From Marivirga salinae (lineage in GTDB: Bacteria > Bacteroidota > Bacteroidia > Cytophagales > Cyclobacteriaceae): DNA of 64,000 nucleotides. Shown here piece after piece: positions 1-6,645 of this stretch; the first letter of the stretch is position 1; every line of letters starts with the position of its first letter. The stretch spans positions 3,286,001 through 3,350,000 of the forward strand of contig NZ_CP129971.1 in assembly GCF_030503855.1 (NCBI RefSeq). Reading direction: 5' to 3'. A program made the translations under genes and the position numbers. Under the pieces are notes generated by a model, which was given only the letters and a program-made list of their open reading frames with translations, made no database searches and was not told where the DNA came from.

Positions 1-183
1 ATTATCTTATTGTGGGTCTCAACATTCGCTCAAGCAGTTCCTTTGCATAATCAGATTGACACGGGAGTGGAAATTAAAAAAGCGACTATCAATCTGGTTC
101 AAGTCAATTGGAAACGGGCTTTTATGTGGTCATTAATTGTAATTTTAAATTTCATAGGTAGATTTACAACATTAAATAATTAA
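1..183 (+). CDS. C-terminal end of a DUF1772-like small membrane protein (partial)
   Basis: The window opens inside this gene; about 60 codons remain before the TAA at 181-183. The visible part has a hydrophobic stretch, then a PLHNQI motif, then LVQVNWKRAFMW and a final membrane segment. The spacing of LHN, a conserved leucine-valine pair and NW-x-R-xxx-W resembles the C-terminus of DUF1772 (anthrone-oxygenase-like) membrane proteins, whose role is poorly known. The assignment rests on a short fragment. The stop codon lies inside the palindrome at 179-198 that precedes the MATE exporter, so the two genes may be co-regulated. Confidence 0.5.
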   Translation: MILLWVSTFAQAVPLHNQIDTGVEIKKATINLVQVNWKRAFMWSLIVILNFIGRFTTLNN

Positions 184-198
184 TGTAGTTACATTAAT
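179..198. promoter_or_regulatory. 20-bp perfect palindrome before the MATE gene, candidate operator
   Basis: The arms ATTAATGTA and TACATTAAT are exact reverse complements separated by GT. The site overlaps the stop codon of the upstream gene and ends 18 bp before the MATE start codon. No T-run follows, so a terminator is unlikely. Length and symmetry fit a dimeric MarR- or TetR-type repressor site, but no regulator gene is visible next to it inside the window. Confidence 0.6.
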
Positions 199-216
199 CT
201 GCATTAAATAATAATA

Positions 217-1566
217 ATGACCACTTCAGATGAATTTGGCACTAAGCCAATAAATTTTTTGCTACGTAAACAAGCCATTCCATCTGCCATTGGAATTCTG
301 ACTCTGTCTATTTACGGAATAGTAGACACCATTTTTGTAGGGAATTTTGTGGGTTCAGTAGGTATTGCGGCTATTACGGTGGTGATCCCTATCACTTTCC
401 TTATTTCTTCTATCGGAATGGGGATTGGAATCGGTGGGTCTTCTATTATTTCAAGGGCTCTCGGATCTGGAAAGCCTGAAAAAGCCAATAAGACTTTTGG
501 GAATCAGTTAACACTTACCTTTATCTTAGGTATATTTTTCAGTTTGACATGCTGGATTTATATTGAACCTCTACTAAAACTATTTGGTGCAAAAGGTGAT
601 ATATTACAACCTACCATAGATTATTTCAGCATTATTTTGCTGGGAATTCCTGTTTTGGCATTTGCCATGATGTCCAATAGCATATTCCGTGCAGTTGGCT
701 ATCCTAAAGTAGCCATGGTAGTGATGATAGTTCCAGCAGTGGTCAATGTTATTTTAGATCCTATTTTCATAGCTGTTTTAGATTGGGGAATTGAAGGCGC
801 TGCATGGGCAACAACATTTTCTTATTTATTCAGTGCCGCTTATGCGCTTTACTTTTTCTTAAGAGGAAAAACAGGTTTTAAAATAAGTAAAACAGATTTA
901 ATACTTGATCTCAAACTAACAAGAGAAATTTTCTCAATAGGTTCCGTTACAATTGCCAGGCAAGGAGTAGTAAGTTTGCTCTTTCTAGTACTTAATAACT
1001 CATTATTCAAGTATGGCGGAGAAAGCGCCATAGCAACATATGGAATTATCAACCGAATGATGATGTTAGTGAATGTTCCTGCAATAGGTATCACTCAAGG
1101 ATCTATGCCGATAATTGGATATAATTATGGAGCAGAATTATACAAGAGAGTAAGCTTAACTTTAAGAAATGCAATAATTTCAGCTACGGTACTTTCATCC
1201 ATTATTTATGCAGCTATTTTAATATTCACTCCTCAGATTGTAGGTATTTTCACTAAAGATCAAGATTTAATACAGCAAACAGTTCCTGCCTTAAGAATTA
1301 CATTTTTAATGACTCCGCTTATAGCATTTCAGTTGATTAGTGCAGCCTATTTCCAAGCTTTAGGTAAAGCTCTACCAGCCTTACTTCTTACTTTAACGAA
1401 GCAAGGATTTTTTCTTATCCCTCTCCTATTGATTTTACCAAATTTTTATCAATTAGATGGAATATGGATGGCTTTCCCAATTGCTGACTTAGCAACTGCA
1501 ATAGTTTGTATGAGCTATTTGGTTTACGATAGCAAAAAAATTGTATTAAACCCATCTTCAGTATAA
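217..1566 (+). CDS. MATE family multidrug/cation efflux transporter
   Basis: This 449-residue protein has about twelve hydrophobic segments in two homologous halves, the usual size and shape of MATE (multi-antimicrobial extrusion) proteins. These sit in the inner membrane and export cationic drugs or metabolites in exchange for Na+ or H+. Family features include an N-terminal region rich in GxVDTIFVG-type residues, and an internal repeat in which segments such as GIEGAAWATTFSY recur late as DGIWMAFPIADL. The start at 217 follows an AT-rich leader with no clear ribosome-binding site. The gene stands alone, 33 bp after a DUF1772-like gene, and has a strong palindrome directly upstream. The substrate cannot be read from the sequence. 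Confidence 0.92.
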   Translation: MTTSDEFGTKPINFLLRKQAIPSAIGILTLSIYGIVDTIFVGNFVGSVGIAAITVVIPITFLISSIGMGIGIGGSSIISRALGSGKPEKANKTFGNQLTLTFILGIFFSLTCWIYIEPLLKLFGAKGDILQPTIDYFSIILLGIPVLAFAMMSNSIFRAVGYPKVAMVVMIVPAVVNVILDPIFIAVLDWGIEGAAWATTFSYLFSAAYALYFFLRGKTGFKISKTDLILDLKLTREIFSIGSVTIARQGVVSLLFLVLNNSLFKYGGESAIATYGIINRMMMLVNVPAIGITQGSMPIIGYNYGAELYKRVSLTLRNAIISATVLSSIIYAAILIFTPQIVGIFTKDQDLIQQTVPALRITFLMTPLIAFQLISAAYFQALGKALPALLLTLTKQGFFLIPLLLILPNFYQLDGIWMAFPIADLATAIVCMSYLVYDSKKIVLNPSSV

Positions 1567-1644
1567 CAATTAACACCCTTCCTTTTATCATCATTAAGGT
1601 ATTCTAAAGACTACAGAATGACCTTCGGTGTATTAAAAACAACA

Positions 1645-1671
1645 TTATCACATCATAAGTGTCTAACTTTG
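1645..1671 (+). promoter_or_regulatory. Bacteroidota-type promoter for the TonB receptor gene
   Basis: TAACTTTG at 1664-1671 matches the phylum's -7 consensus TAnnTTTG exactly. A weak TTA at 1645-1647 lies 16 bp upstream where a -33 TTG would be. The start codon follows 18 bp after the -7 element, giving a very short leader. Confidence 0.5.
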
Positions 1672-1689
1672 TAGAATTAAAATTGAATC

Positions 1690-4167
1690 ATGAAATTTAA
1701 AGTATTAATAACATTATTATTCATCAGTAGTATTTCTTTTGCACAGCAAAGAGGCGGATATGGTGGAGGAGCAAGTTCCCAAATAACAGGGAAAATCACA
1801 GGGATAATTGTTGATGGAGACAATTCTGAACCAGTATCCTACGCTACGGTAGTCATTAAATCACCAAAAGACGGTGAAACCGTGAATGGTGTAGTTACAG
1901 GAGATGATGGAAGTTTTAAATTAGTAGGACTGAAACTAGGGAAATACATAGTTGAAGTTTCATTTGTGGGTTACCAGAAATTCTCTCAAGAAGTAGAGTT
2001 AACGCCAAGAGAACCTGATCATGATTTTGAAAGCGTCAAACTTACAACTGATACTGATCAATTAGATGAAGTCGTTGTATCAGGTCAAAGAGAAACTATA
2101 GAAAATAAAATAGACAGAATTGTTTACAATGCTGAGCAAGATGTTGCAAATATGGGGGGAGATGCTTCCGATGTTTTAAGAAGAGCTCCACTTTTATCAG
2201 TTGACCAGAATGGAAATGTATCATTAAGAGGAAATTCAAATGTACAAATCCTTATCAATGGTAAACCAAGCAGTATGTTTGGCGCAAATACTGGAGATGC
2301 TTTGAAAATGATCCCTTCAGACCAAATTAAAAGTGTGGAGGTAATCACCTCTCCTTCTGCTAAATACGATGGAGAAGGCACAGCAGGTATTATCAATATC
2401 ATAACAAAAAAACAAACTCCACAAGGTTTTGCAGGAAATGTAGATTTAACAGCTGGAACACGAATTAATCGTGGAGTAGTAGGAATTAATGCAGGAAAAG
2501 GAAGATTGGGATTTAATGCCAATGGTAGTTCATTTTATTCTTGGCCTCAGTATGCTACTACAGATTTTTATCAGAAAACAGTCACAAATGGACAAACAAA
2601 CATCAGAAGACAAGAAGGTGAAAACCTTAGCAATAGATTAGGTTATTTTGGAAATATTGGTGCTTTTTATGATTTCAATGCATATCATAGTCTTTCAACT
2701 AGTTTAAGGCTAAGAGGATTCAATAGTAATTCTGAGGGAACAAATACGGTTTCAGAAAATATAGGAGGAACTGAAAATACCTATGAAAGATTTCAAGATA
2801 ACTTATCTCAAAATTGGGGATATGAATGGTCATTTGATTATGTAATGAAATTTCCTGAGCAGGAAGGAAGAGAGTTTTCTGCATCTTATAAGATTGATGG
2901 AAATATTAGAGATCAAGAATTTGAAATTAACCAACCTACAACTGAAAATTATGAAGTAGCAAGAAATATCAATGACGGAAACAATAGAGAAAACACAGTT
3001 CAAATTGATTATGCGCATCCTTTTGGAGAAAAATTTAAATTAGAAACTGGTTTCAAATCCATCATAAGAGATATTGACAGTGATTTCAAATATGAAGAGC
3101 AGCCAGAAGGATCCAATAATTATCAAGTTGTTAATAACAGAACCGATATTTTTTATTATAATCAAGATGTATTTGCTGGATATGTTTCTACTCAAACCAA
3201 TATCACCAAAAAACTTGGAGTAATAGCGGGTGTTAGATACGAATATACTGGTCTTCAAGGTAGTTTTGAAGAAGCAACTGCACGTAATTTCGATCCTATA
3301 TCATATGAAAATTGGTTACCAAGCATCATTGTGAATCAGAAATTCGGAAAATTCAATTCGATAAAATTATCTTATAATAGAAGAATTCAACGACCTAGTT
3401 TGGGAAATGTAAATCCTTATGTTGAAATCGGAAACATCAGAAATATAAGCTTTGGTAATCCTGACCTAAATCCTGAATTATCCGATAATTATGAATTAGG
3501 CTTCAGCACCTTCTTAAAAGGAACTTCAGTTAACCTTTCCTTCTTTTATAATGACATTAGCGAAGTAATTCAGTCCGTAATTTTTGAAGATGCAGAAAGA
3601 AATGCAACAGTGACCACCTTTGAGAACGTGGGAACACAGCAAAACGTAGGGTCTAACTTATTCATCTCTACTGAACTATTTAAAATATGGACTATTCGTG
3701 GTGGAATCAATGCTAATTATTTTATGTCTGAAGGAGTTATCCAAGAACAAGAAGTTGAAAATAATGCATGGTTATTTAGTGGAAATATTAATTCTAACAT
3801 TAAATTACCCAATGATTGGATGATCGATGCCTTTGGATTTGCTAGGCCAAGACGACAAACTTTACAAGGTTATAATCCATCATTCTCTATTTTCGGTTTG
3901 GGAATTAAGAAGCAAATTTGGGATAAAAGAGGAAGTATAGGATTATCTATAATTGAGCCATTTAAAGAAAGAAAACCTTTTGAAACAGAATTAGGAAGTG
4001 AGGATAGTGATTTCTATCAAAGGAATGTATTTTCTATTCCATTCCGTTCTTTTGGTCTTAATTTCAGTTATAAATTCGGTCAGTTAGATTATAAAGCCAG
4101 ACAAAAAAGAAGTAGAATCTCTAATGATGATCAAAAATCAGGTGGAGATGATGGGCAGAGTTTTTAA
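1690..4167 (+). CDS. TonB-dependent receptor-like outer-membrane beta-barrel protein
   Basis: The 825-residue product starts with a signal peptide (cleavage near residue 18, before QQRGG). A carboxypeptidase-regulatory-like beta-sandwich follows at about residues 33-120 (SYATVVIKSPKDG, DGSFKLVGLKLG, VEVSFVGY). A plug domain runs from about 125 to 235 (VANMGGDASDVLRRAPLL, IKSVEVITSPSAKYDGEGTAGIINI), then a long barrel to the C-terminus. This is the 'outer membrane beta-barrel family' of Bacteroidota. It is not a SusC: there is no SusD-like partner next to it and the protein is shorter than typical SusC. It probably imports or binds an unknown ligand across the outer membrane. The gene has its own promoter and a shared terminator with the convergent regulator gene downstream. 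Confidence 0.88.
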   Translation: MKFKVLITLLFISSISFAQQRGGYGGGASSQITGKITGIIVDGDNSEPVSYATVVIKSPKDGETVNGVVTGDDGSFKLVGLKLGKYIVEVSFVGYQKFSQEVELTPREPDHDFESVKLTTDTDQLDEVVVSGQRETIENKIDRIVYNAEQDVANMGGDASDVLRRAPLLSVDQNGNVSLRGNSNVQILINGKPSSMFGANTGDALKMIPSDQIKSVEVITSPSAKYDGEGTAGIINIITKKQTPQGFAGNVDLTAGTRINRGVVGINAGKGRLGFNANGSSFYSWPQYATTDFYQKTVTNGQTNIRRQEGENLSNRLGYFGNIGAFYDFNAYHSLSTSLRLRGFNSNSEGTNTVSENIGGTENTYERFQDNLSQNWGYEWSFDYVMKFPEQEGREFSASYKIDGNIRDQEFEINQPTTENYEVARNINDGNNRENTVQIDYAHPFGEKFKLETGFKSIIRDIDSDFKYEEQPEGSNNYQVVNNRTDIFYYNQDVFAGYVSTQTNITKKLGVIAGVRYEYTGLQGSFEEATARNFDPISYENWLPSIIVNQKFGKFNSIKLSYNRRIQRPSLGNVNPYVEIGNIRNISFGNPDLNPELSDNYELGFSTFLKGTSVNLSFFYNDISEVIQSVIFEDAERNATVTTFENVGTQQNVGSNLFISTELFKIWTIRGGINANYFMSEGVIQEQEVENNAWLFSGNINSNIKLPNDWMIDAFGFARPRRQTLQGYNPSFSIFGLGIKKQIWDKRGSIGLSIIEPFKERKPFETELGSEDSDFYQRNVFSIPFRSFGLNFSYKFGQLDYKARQKRSRISNDDQKSGGDDGQSF

Positions 4168-4244
4168 TTTGTCGCCTCCATTTTCCATTTTTAAACTTTC
4201 TATTGAGGAAGCTTATTAGCACTTACCAAAATGAATAAGTGAAT

Positions 4245-4287
4245 TGTAAACAACCCTTAGTAAAAATCTTTCTAAGGGTTGTTTACA
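4245..4287. terminator. Bidirectional hairpin terminator between convergent genes
   Basis: A 16-bp perfect stem (4245-4260 with 4272-4287) encloses an 11-base loop. It ends exactly at the stop codon of the minus-strand OhrR-like gene and lies about 80 bp after the TonB-receptor stop. It can serve both genes, although T-runs are weak on both sides. Confidence 0.6.
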
Positions 4288-4743
4288 CTATTTCAATTTA
4301 CTTTCTAATCCCTTAATCAACTTTTCAAGCATTTCCTTAAAAGCATAAATCTCAGTTTCTGAAATAGTTTCATCCCTAAAAGAACCTATTATTTTTTCTG
4401 GAATTTCAGCTGCTTTTAATTTTAACTTATCACCTTCCTTTGATAATGAAACAACTACTGTTCTTTCATCAGTTTCAGACCGCTTCCTATAAATAAAACC
4501 TTTCTTTTCGAGTCGTTTTAATAAAGGCGTTAAAGTATTGGATTCTAAGAGTAATCGCTCCCCTATTTTGTTAACTGTTTGTTCTTCATGTTCCCATAAA
4601 ACTAACATCACTAAATATTGCGGGTAAGTAATATCTAAATCATTCAGATAAGGTGCATATAATTTAGTAGTTAACCTTGATGCCGCGTATAACGGAAAAC
4701 ACAACTGTTTTTCTAAATAAAGAGCGCTAAACTTATCCGCCAT
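4288..4743 (-). CDS. ohrR: OhrR-like MarR family redox-sensing transcriptional repressor
   Basis: This 151-residue protein resembles Bacillus OhrR closely through its length: EKQLCFPLYAASR at the N-terminus, then TYPQYLVMLVLWEH, SNTLTPLLKRLEKKG as the recognition region, and KRSETDERTVVVSL as the wing. Cys15 lies where OhrR has its peroxide-sensing cysteine. No second C-terminal cysteine is present, which fits the single-cysteine OhrR class. Such proteins repress organic-hydroperoxide resistance genes until oxidised. The usual partner, ohr, is not here. Instead the gene lies 6 bp downstream of a DoxX gene and is probably co-transcribed with it, so the DoxX protein may be part of its regulon. 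Confidence 0.82.
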   Translation of the reverse strand: MADKFSALYLEKQLCFPLYAASRLTTKLYAPYLNDLDITYPQYLVMLVLWEHEEQTVNKIGERLLLESNTLTPLLKRLEKKGFIYRKRSETDERTVVVSLSKEGDKLKLKAAEIPEKIIGSFRDETISETEIYAFKEMLEKLIKGLESKLK

Positions 4744-4749
4744 TGTAGA

Positions 4750-5172
4750 TTATTTTTTTAATTTAGATATAAGAAATTTCCATCCGCCTGTTGACCAAAG
4801 TGCCCAAATTACTAATACAGGCTGAAAAAACAACCTAATCAACCGTTTTTGGTCGGTATCTAGACCGAAAGCATCAATTCCATTTGTGTATTGTGAGATA
4901 TTGCCTGGAAAAATCAGGATATAAAACAAGGCTAATGCGATCCCTACTTTTGCTTTATGCTTAATTAGAAAAATCATTAGGAGACCTAAAGTAATTTCTA
5001 CTATCCCAGAGGATAAAACTACAAAATCCATGAAAGCAGGATCTGTTGGTAACCATCTTGGAACTTGAGCAAGAAATTCATCCCGCTGAAAAGTAAGATG
5101 CCCTATTCCGGCTAATGTCATAATTGCCCCCAATAAAATTCGAAGTGCATTCTTAATAAAATTAGTTTTCAT
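4750..5172 (-). CDS. DoxX family membrane protein
   Basis: The 140-residue product has four predicted membrane segments. The N-terminal pattern (LRILLGAIMTLAGIGHLTF) and the layout match DoxX/SURF4-like proteins, small inner-membrane proteins often tied to thiol or redox stress but biochemically unclear. It is the first gene of a two-gene unit with the OhrR-like repressor (6-bp gap). The pairing suggests a role in peroxide or electrophile defence. That is inferred from the neighbour rather than from this protein. Confidence 0.75.
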   Translation of the reverse strand: MKTNFIKNALRILLGAIMTLAGIGHLTFQRDEFLAQVPRWLPTDPAFMDFVVLSSGIVEITLGLLMIFLIKHKAKVGIALALFYILIFPGNISQYTNGIDAFGLDTDQKRLIRLFFQPVLVIWALWSTGGWKFLISKLKK

Positions 5173-5192
5173 AATTAATCTTTTACGTTTTA

Positions 5193-5204
5193 ATCGTGTG
5201 CGAT
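5193..5204. promoter_or_regulatory. Palindrome ATCG-TGTG-CGAT upstream of doxX-ohrR, possible operator
   Basis: The short inverted repeat lies 21 bp before the DoxX start, in the promoter region of the doxX-ohrR unit. On the minus strand TATCTTTA at 5213-5206 approximates a TAnnTTTG -7 element next to it. An AATAATTATT palindrome lies at 5215-5224. Autoregulation by the OhrR-like repressor would need such a site, but the sequence does not match the Bacillus OhrR box. Confidence 0.3.
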
Positions 5205-5323
5205 ATAAAGATACAATAATTATTAAACAGTAAAAATATATTCAATCAATATTAATTTAATTGGCTATAGTAGAATAGAAACTAAAACAGAATAACACAA
5301 AATATGAGATATAAAGAAAATTA

Positions 5324-5947
5324 TTACTTTCCCTCAAAATAAAGATGAGATTTTAAAACATATAAATCTAACAATGCTTTAGGACGAGCAAAAAATTCAC
5401 GAATAGTCACTCTTGTGGAAGAATAAACGGGTACCTCAGCTGCTGGAAATGCGATAGCATCCATTTCATAATACTGACTAATGTACAATGCTCTGAAAGC
5501 ATGAAATTCTTGAGTAATGATAGCAACATCTTGATGATTAAAAACTTTTTTGCATCGAAAAACACTTTCAATGGTACTCAAGCCAGCAGTATCAATAGAA
5601 ATTGCACTTTCTGGAACACCCTTTTTCATTAAAGCATTTTTCATATCGCTAGGCTCATTGTAATAGCGTGTCCTATTATCTCCGCTCAACAATAATCCTT
5701 TCACCTTCCCTTTATGGAATAGCTGGGCTGCTGCATCCATTCTATTGTCAAAAAAACTATTGGCTTCACCTTTCATATTCCGTTTACTCGTGCCCAAAAC
5801 CAAGGCAATCTCTTTCTGCGGAATCTCATTAATATCTTCATAGATATAGGTGCTAGTCTTCGTAATGATGAAAACATTGGAAAAAATAGCAAATACAATG
5901 GCAGATATTAAAAGGAATAAGCCAAGACGGATAAAGAATTTTATCAT
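5324..5947 (-). CDS. SanA/YdcF-like DUF218 membrane protein
   Basis: The 207-residue protein has one N-terminal membrane anchor (about residues 5-28) followed by a DUF218 domain: ALVLGTSKRN near residue 50, LLLSGDNRTRYYNEP near 87, and AIITQEFHAFRALYIS near 142. It matches SanA, a protein linked in E. coli to envelope barrier function and vancomycin exclusion at high temperature. Its chemistry is unknown, though the fold suggests a nucleotide or sugar-phosphate-like ligand. Its ATG overlaps the stop of the upstream trmH-like gene by one base (TAATG), so the two are translationally coupled. Confidence 0.8.
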   Translation of the reverse strand: MIKFFIRLGLFLLISAIVFAIFSNVFIITKTSTYIYEDINEIPQKEIALVLGTSKRNMKGEANSFFDNRMDAAAQLFHKGKVKGLLLSGDNRTRYYNEPSDMKNALMKKGVPESAISIDTAGLSTIESVFRCKKVFNHQDVAIITQEFHAFRALYISQYYEMDAIAFPAAEVPVYSSTRVTIREFFARPKALLDLYVLKSHLYFEGK

Positions 5948-6639
5948 TATGTTTTCTCTGATTCAAAAGCCTTAACGAAGAATTTTTCATAATCGTCAGG
6001 TCTTGCCATACATTTTTTATACCACTGCAAACGGTAATTTGTCTTTGTTCGCTCATTAAATTGCCAATTTTCTACGAATGACCTCATTTTACTGACTAAA
6101 CTGTAAAATGTAATGCCCGATGCAACGGATACATTATAGCTTTCTGTAAATCCATGCATGGGAAGGCGGACAAACTCATCTGCCATGGATTTTGCTTCTT
6201 CGCTTATGCCTTCTTTCTCATTTCCCATTACAATAGCTATGGGTTTATCTAATTGTAATTCCTCAGGAGAAAAAGCTTCTTCATTCGGACTTGTCACTAC
6301 AATTTTATAGCCTTTAGATTTTAAATCAAGTAAAACATCAGTTGTAGGCGTTTTACTTTCAGGATATTGATGAACATCTACCCATTTGATAGCACCCCTA
6401 CTTACACCTCTGCCCAGTTTAAATGCATTTTCATTTTCTATAATATGATAATGCTGAATTCCTAAACATTCCCCAGACCGAATAATAGCATTGGCATTAT
6501 GAGGATCACGAATGTCCTCTAAAACCACTCTGATAAAATCCGTTCGATTCTCCAAAACAGATTCAATAAACTGTTTTCGTTCATCAGAAAGAAATTCCCC
6601 AAACTTTTGGGTAAGAAAATGATTTAATTCAGCATCCAT
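5947..6639 (-). CDS. trmH: SPOUT-family tRNA/rRNA 2'-O-methyltransferase, TrmH type
   Basis: The 230-residue product carries the three SpoU/TrmH motifs: VLEDIRDPHNANAIIRSGE (motif 1, with the catalytic arginine), IVMGNEKEGIS (motif 2) and LPMHGFTESYNVSVASGI (motif 3). These bind S-adenosylmethionine in a knotted fold. The extended C-terminus ending in a basic, aromatic stretch (RLQWYKKCMARP) resembles E. coli TrmH, which makes Gm18 in tRNA. Assignment to Gm18 in particular is by similarity only. The gene begins 6 bp after parC and overlaps sanA by one base, forming the parE-parC-trmH-sanA series. Confidence 0.82.
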   Translation of the reverse strand: MDAELNHFLTQKFGEFLSDERKQFIESVLENRTDFIRVVLEDIRDPHNANAIIRSGECLGIQHYHIIENENAFKLGRGVSRGAIKWVDVHQYPESKTPTTDVLLDLKSKGYKIVVTSPNEEAFSPEELQLDKPIAIVMGNEKEGISEEAKSMADEFVRLPMHGFTESYNVSVASGITFYSLVSKMRSFVENWQFNERTKTNYRLQWYKKCMARPDDYEKFFVKAFESEKT

Positions 6640-6645
6640 ATTCCT

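Noticed and set aside
1690..4167. SusC-type glycan receptor
   Set aside because: No SusD-like lipoprotein gene or glycan enzymes are adjacent and the barrel protein is shorter than usual SusC, so only a general TonB-receptor name is supported.
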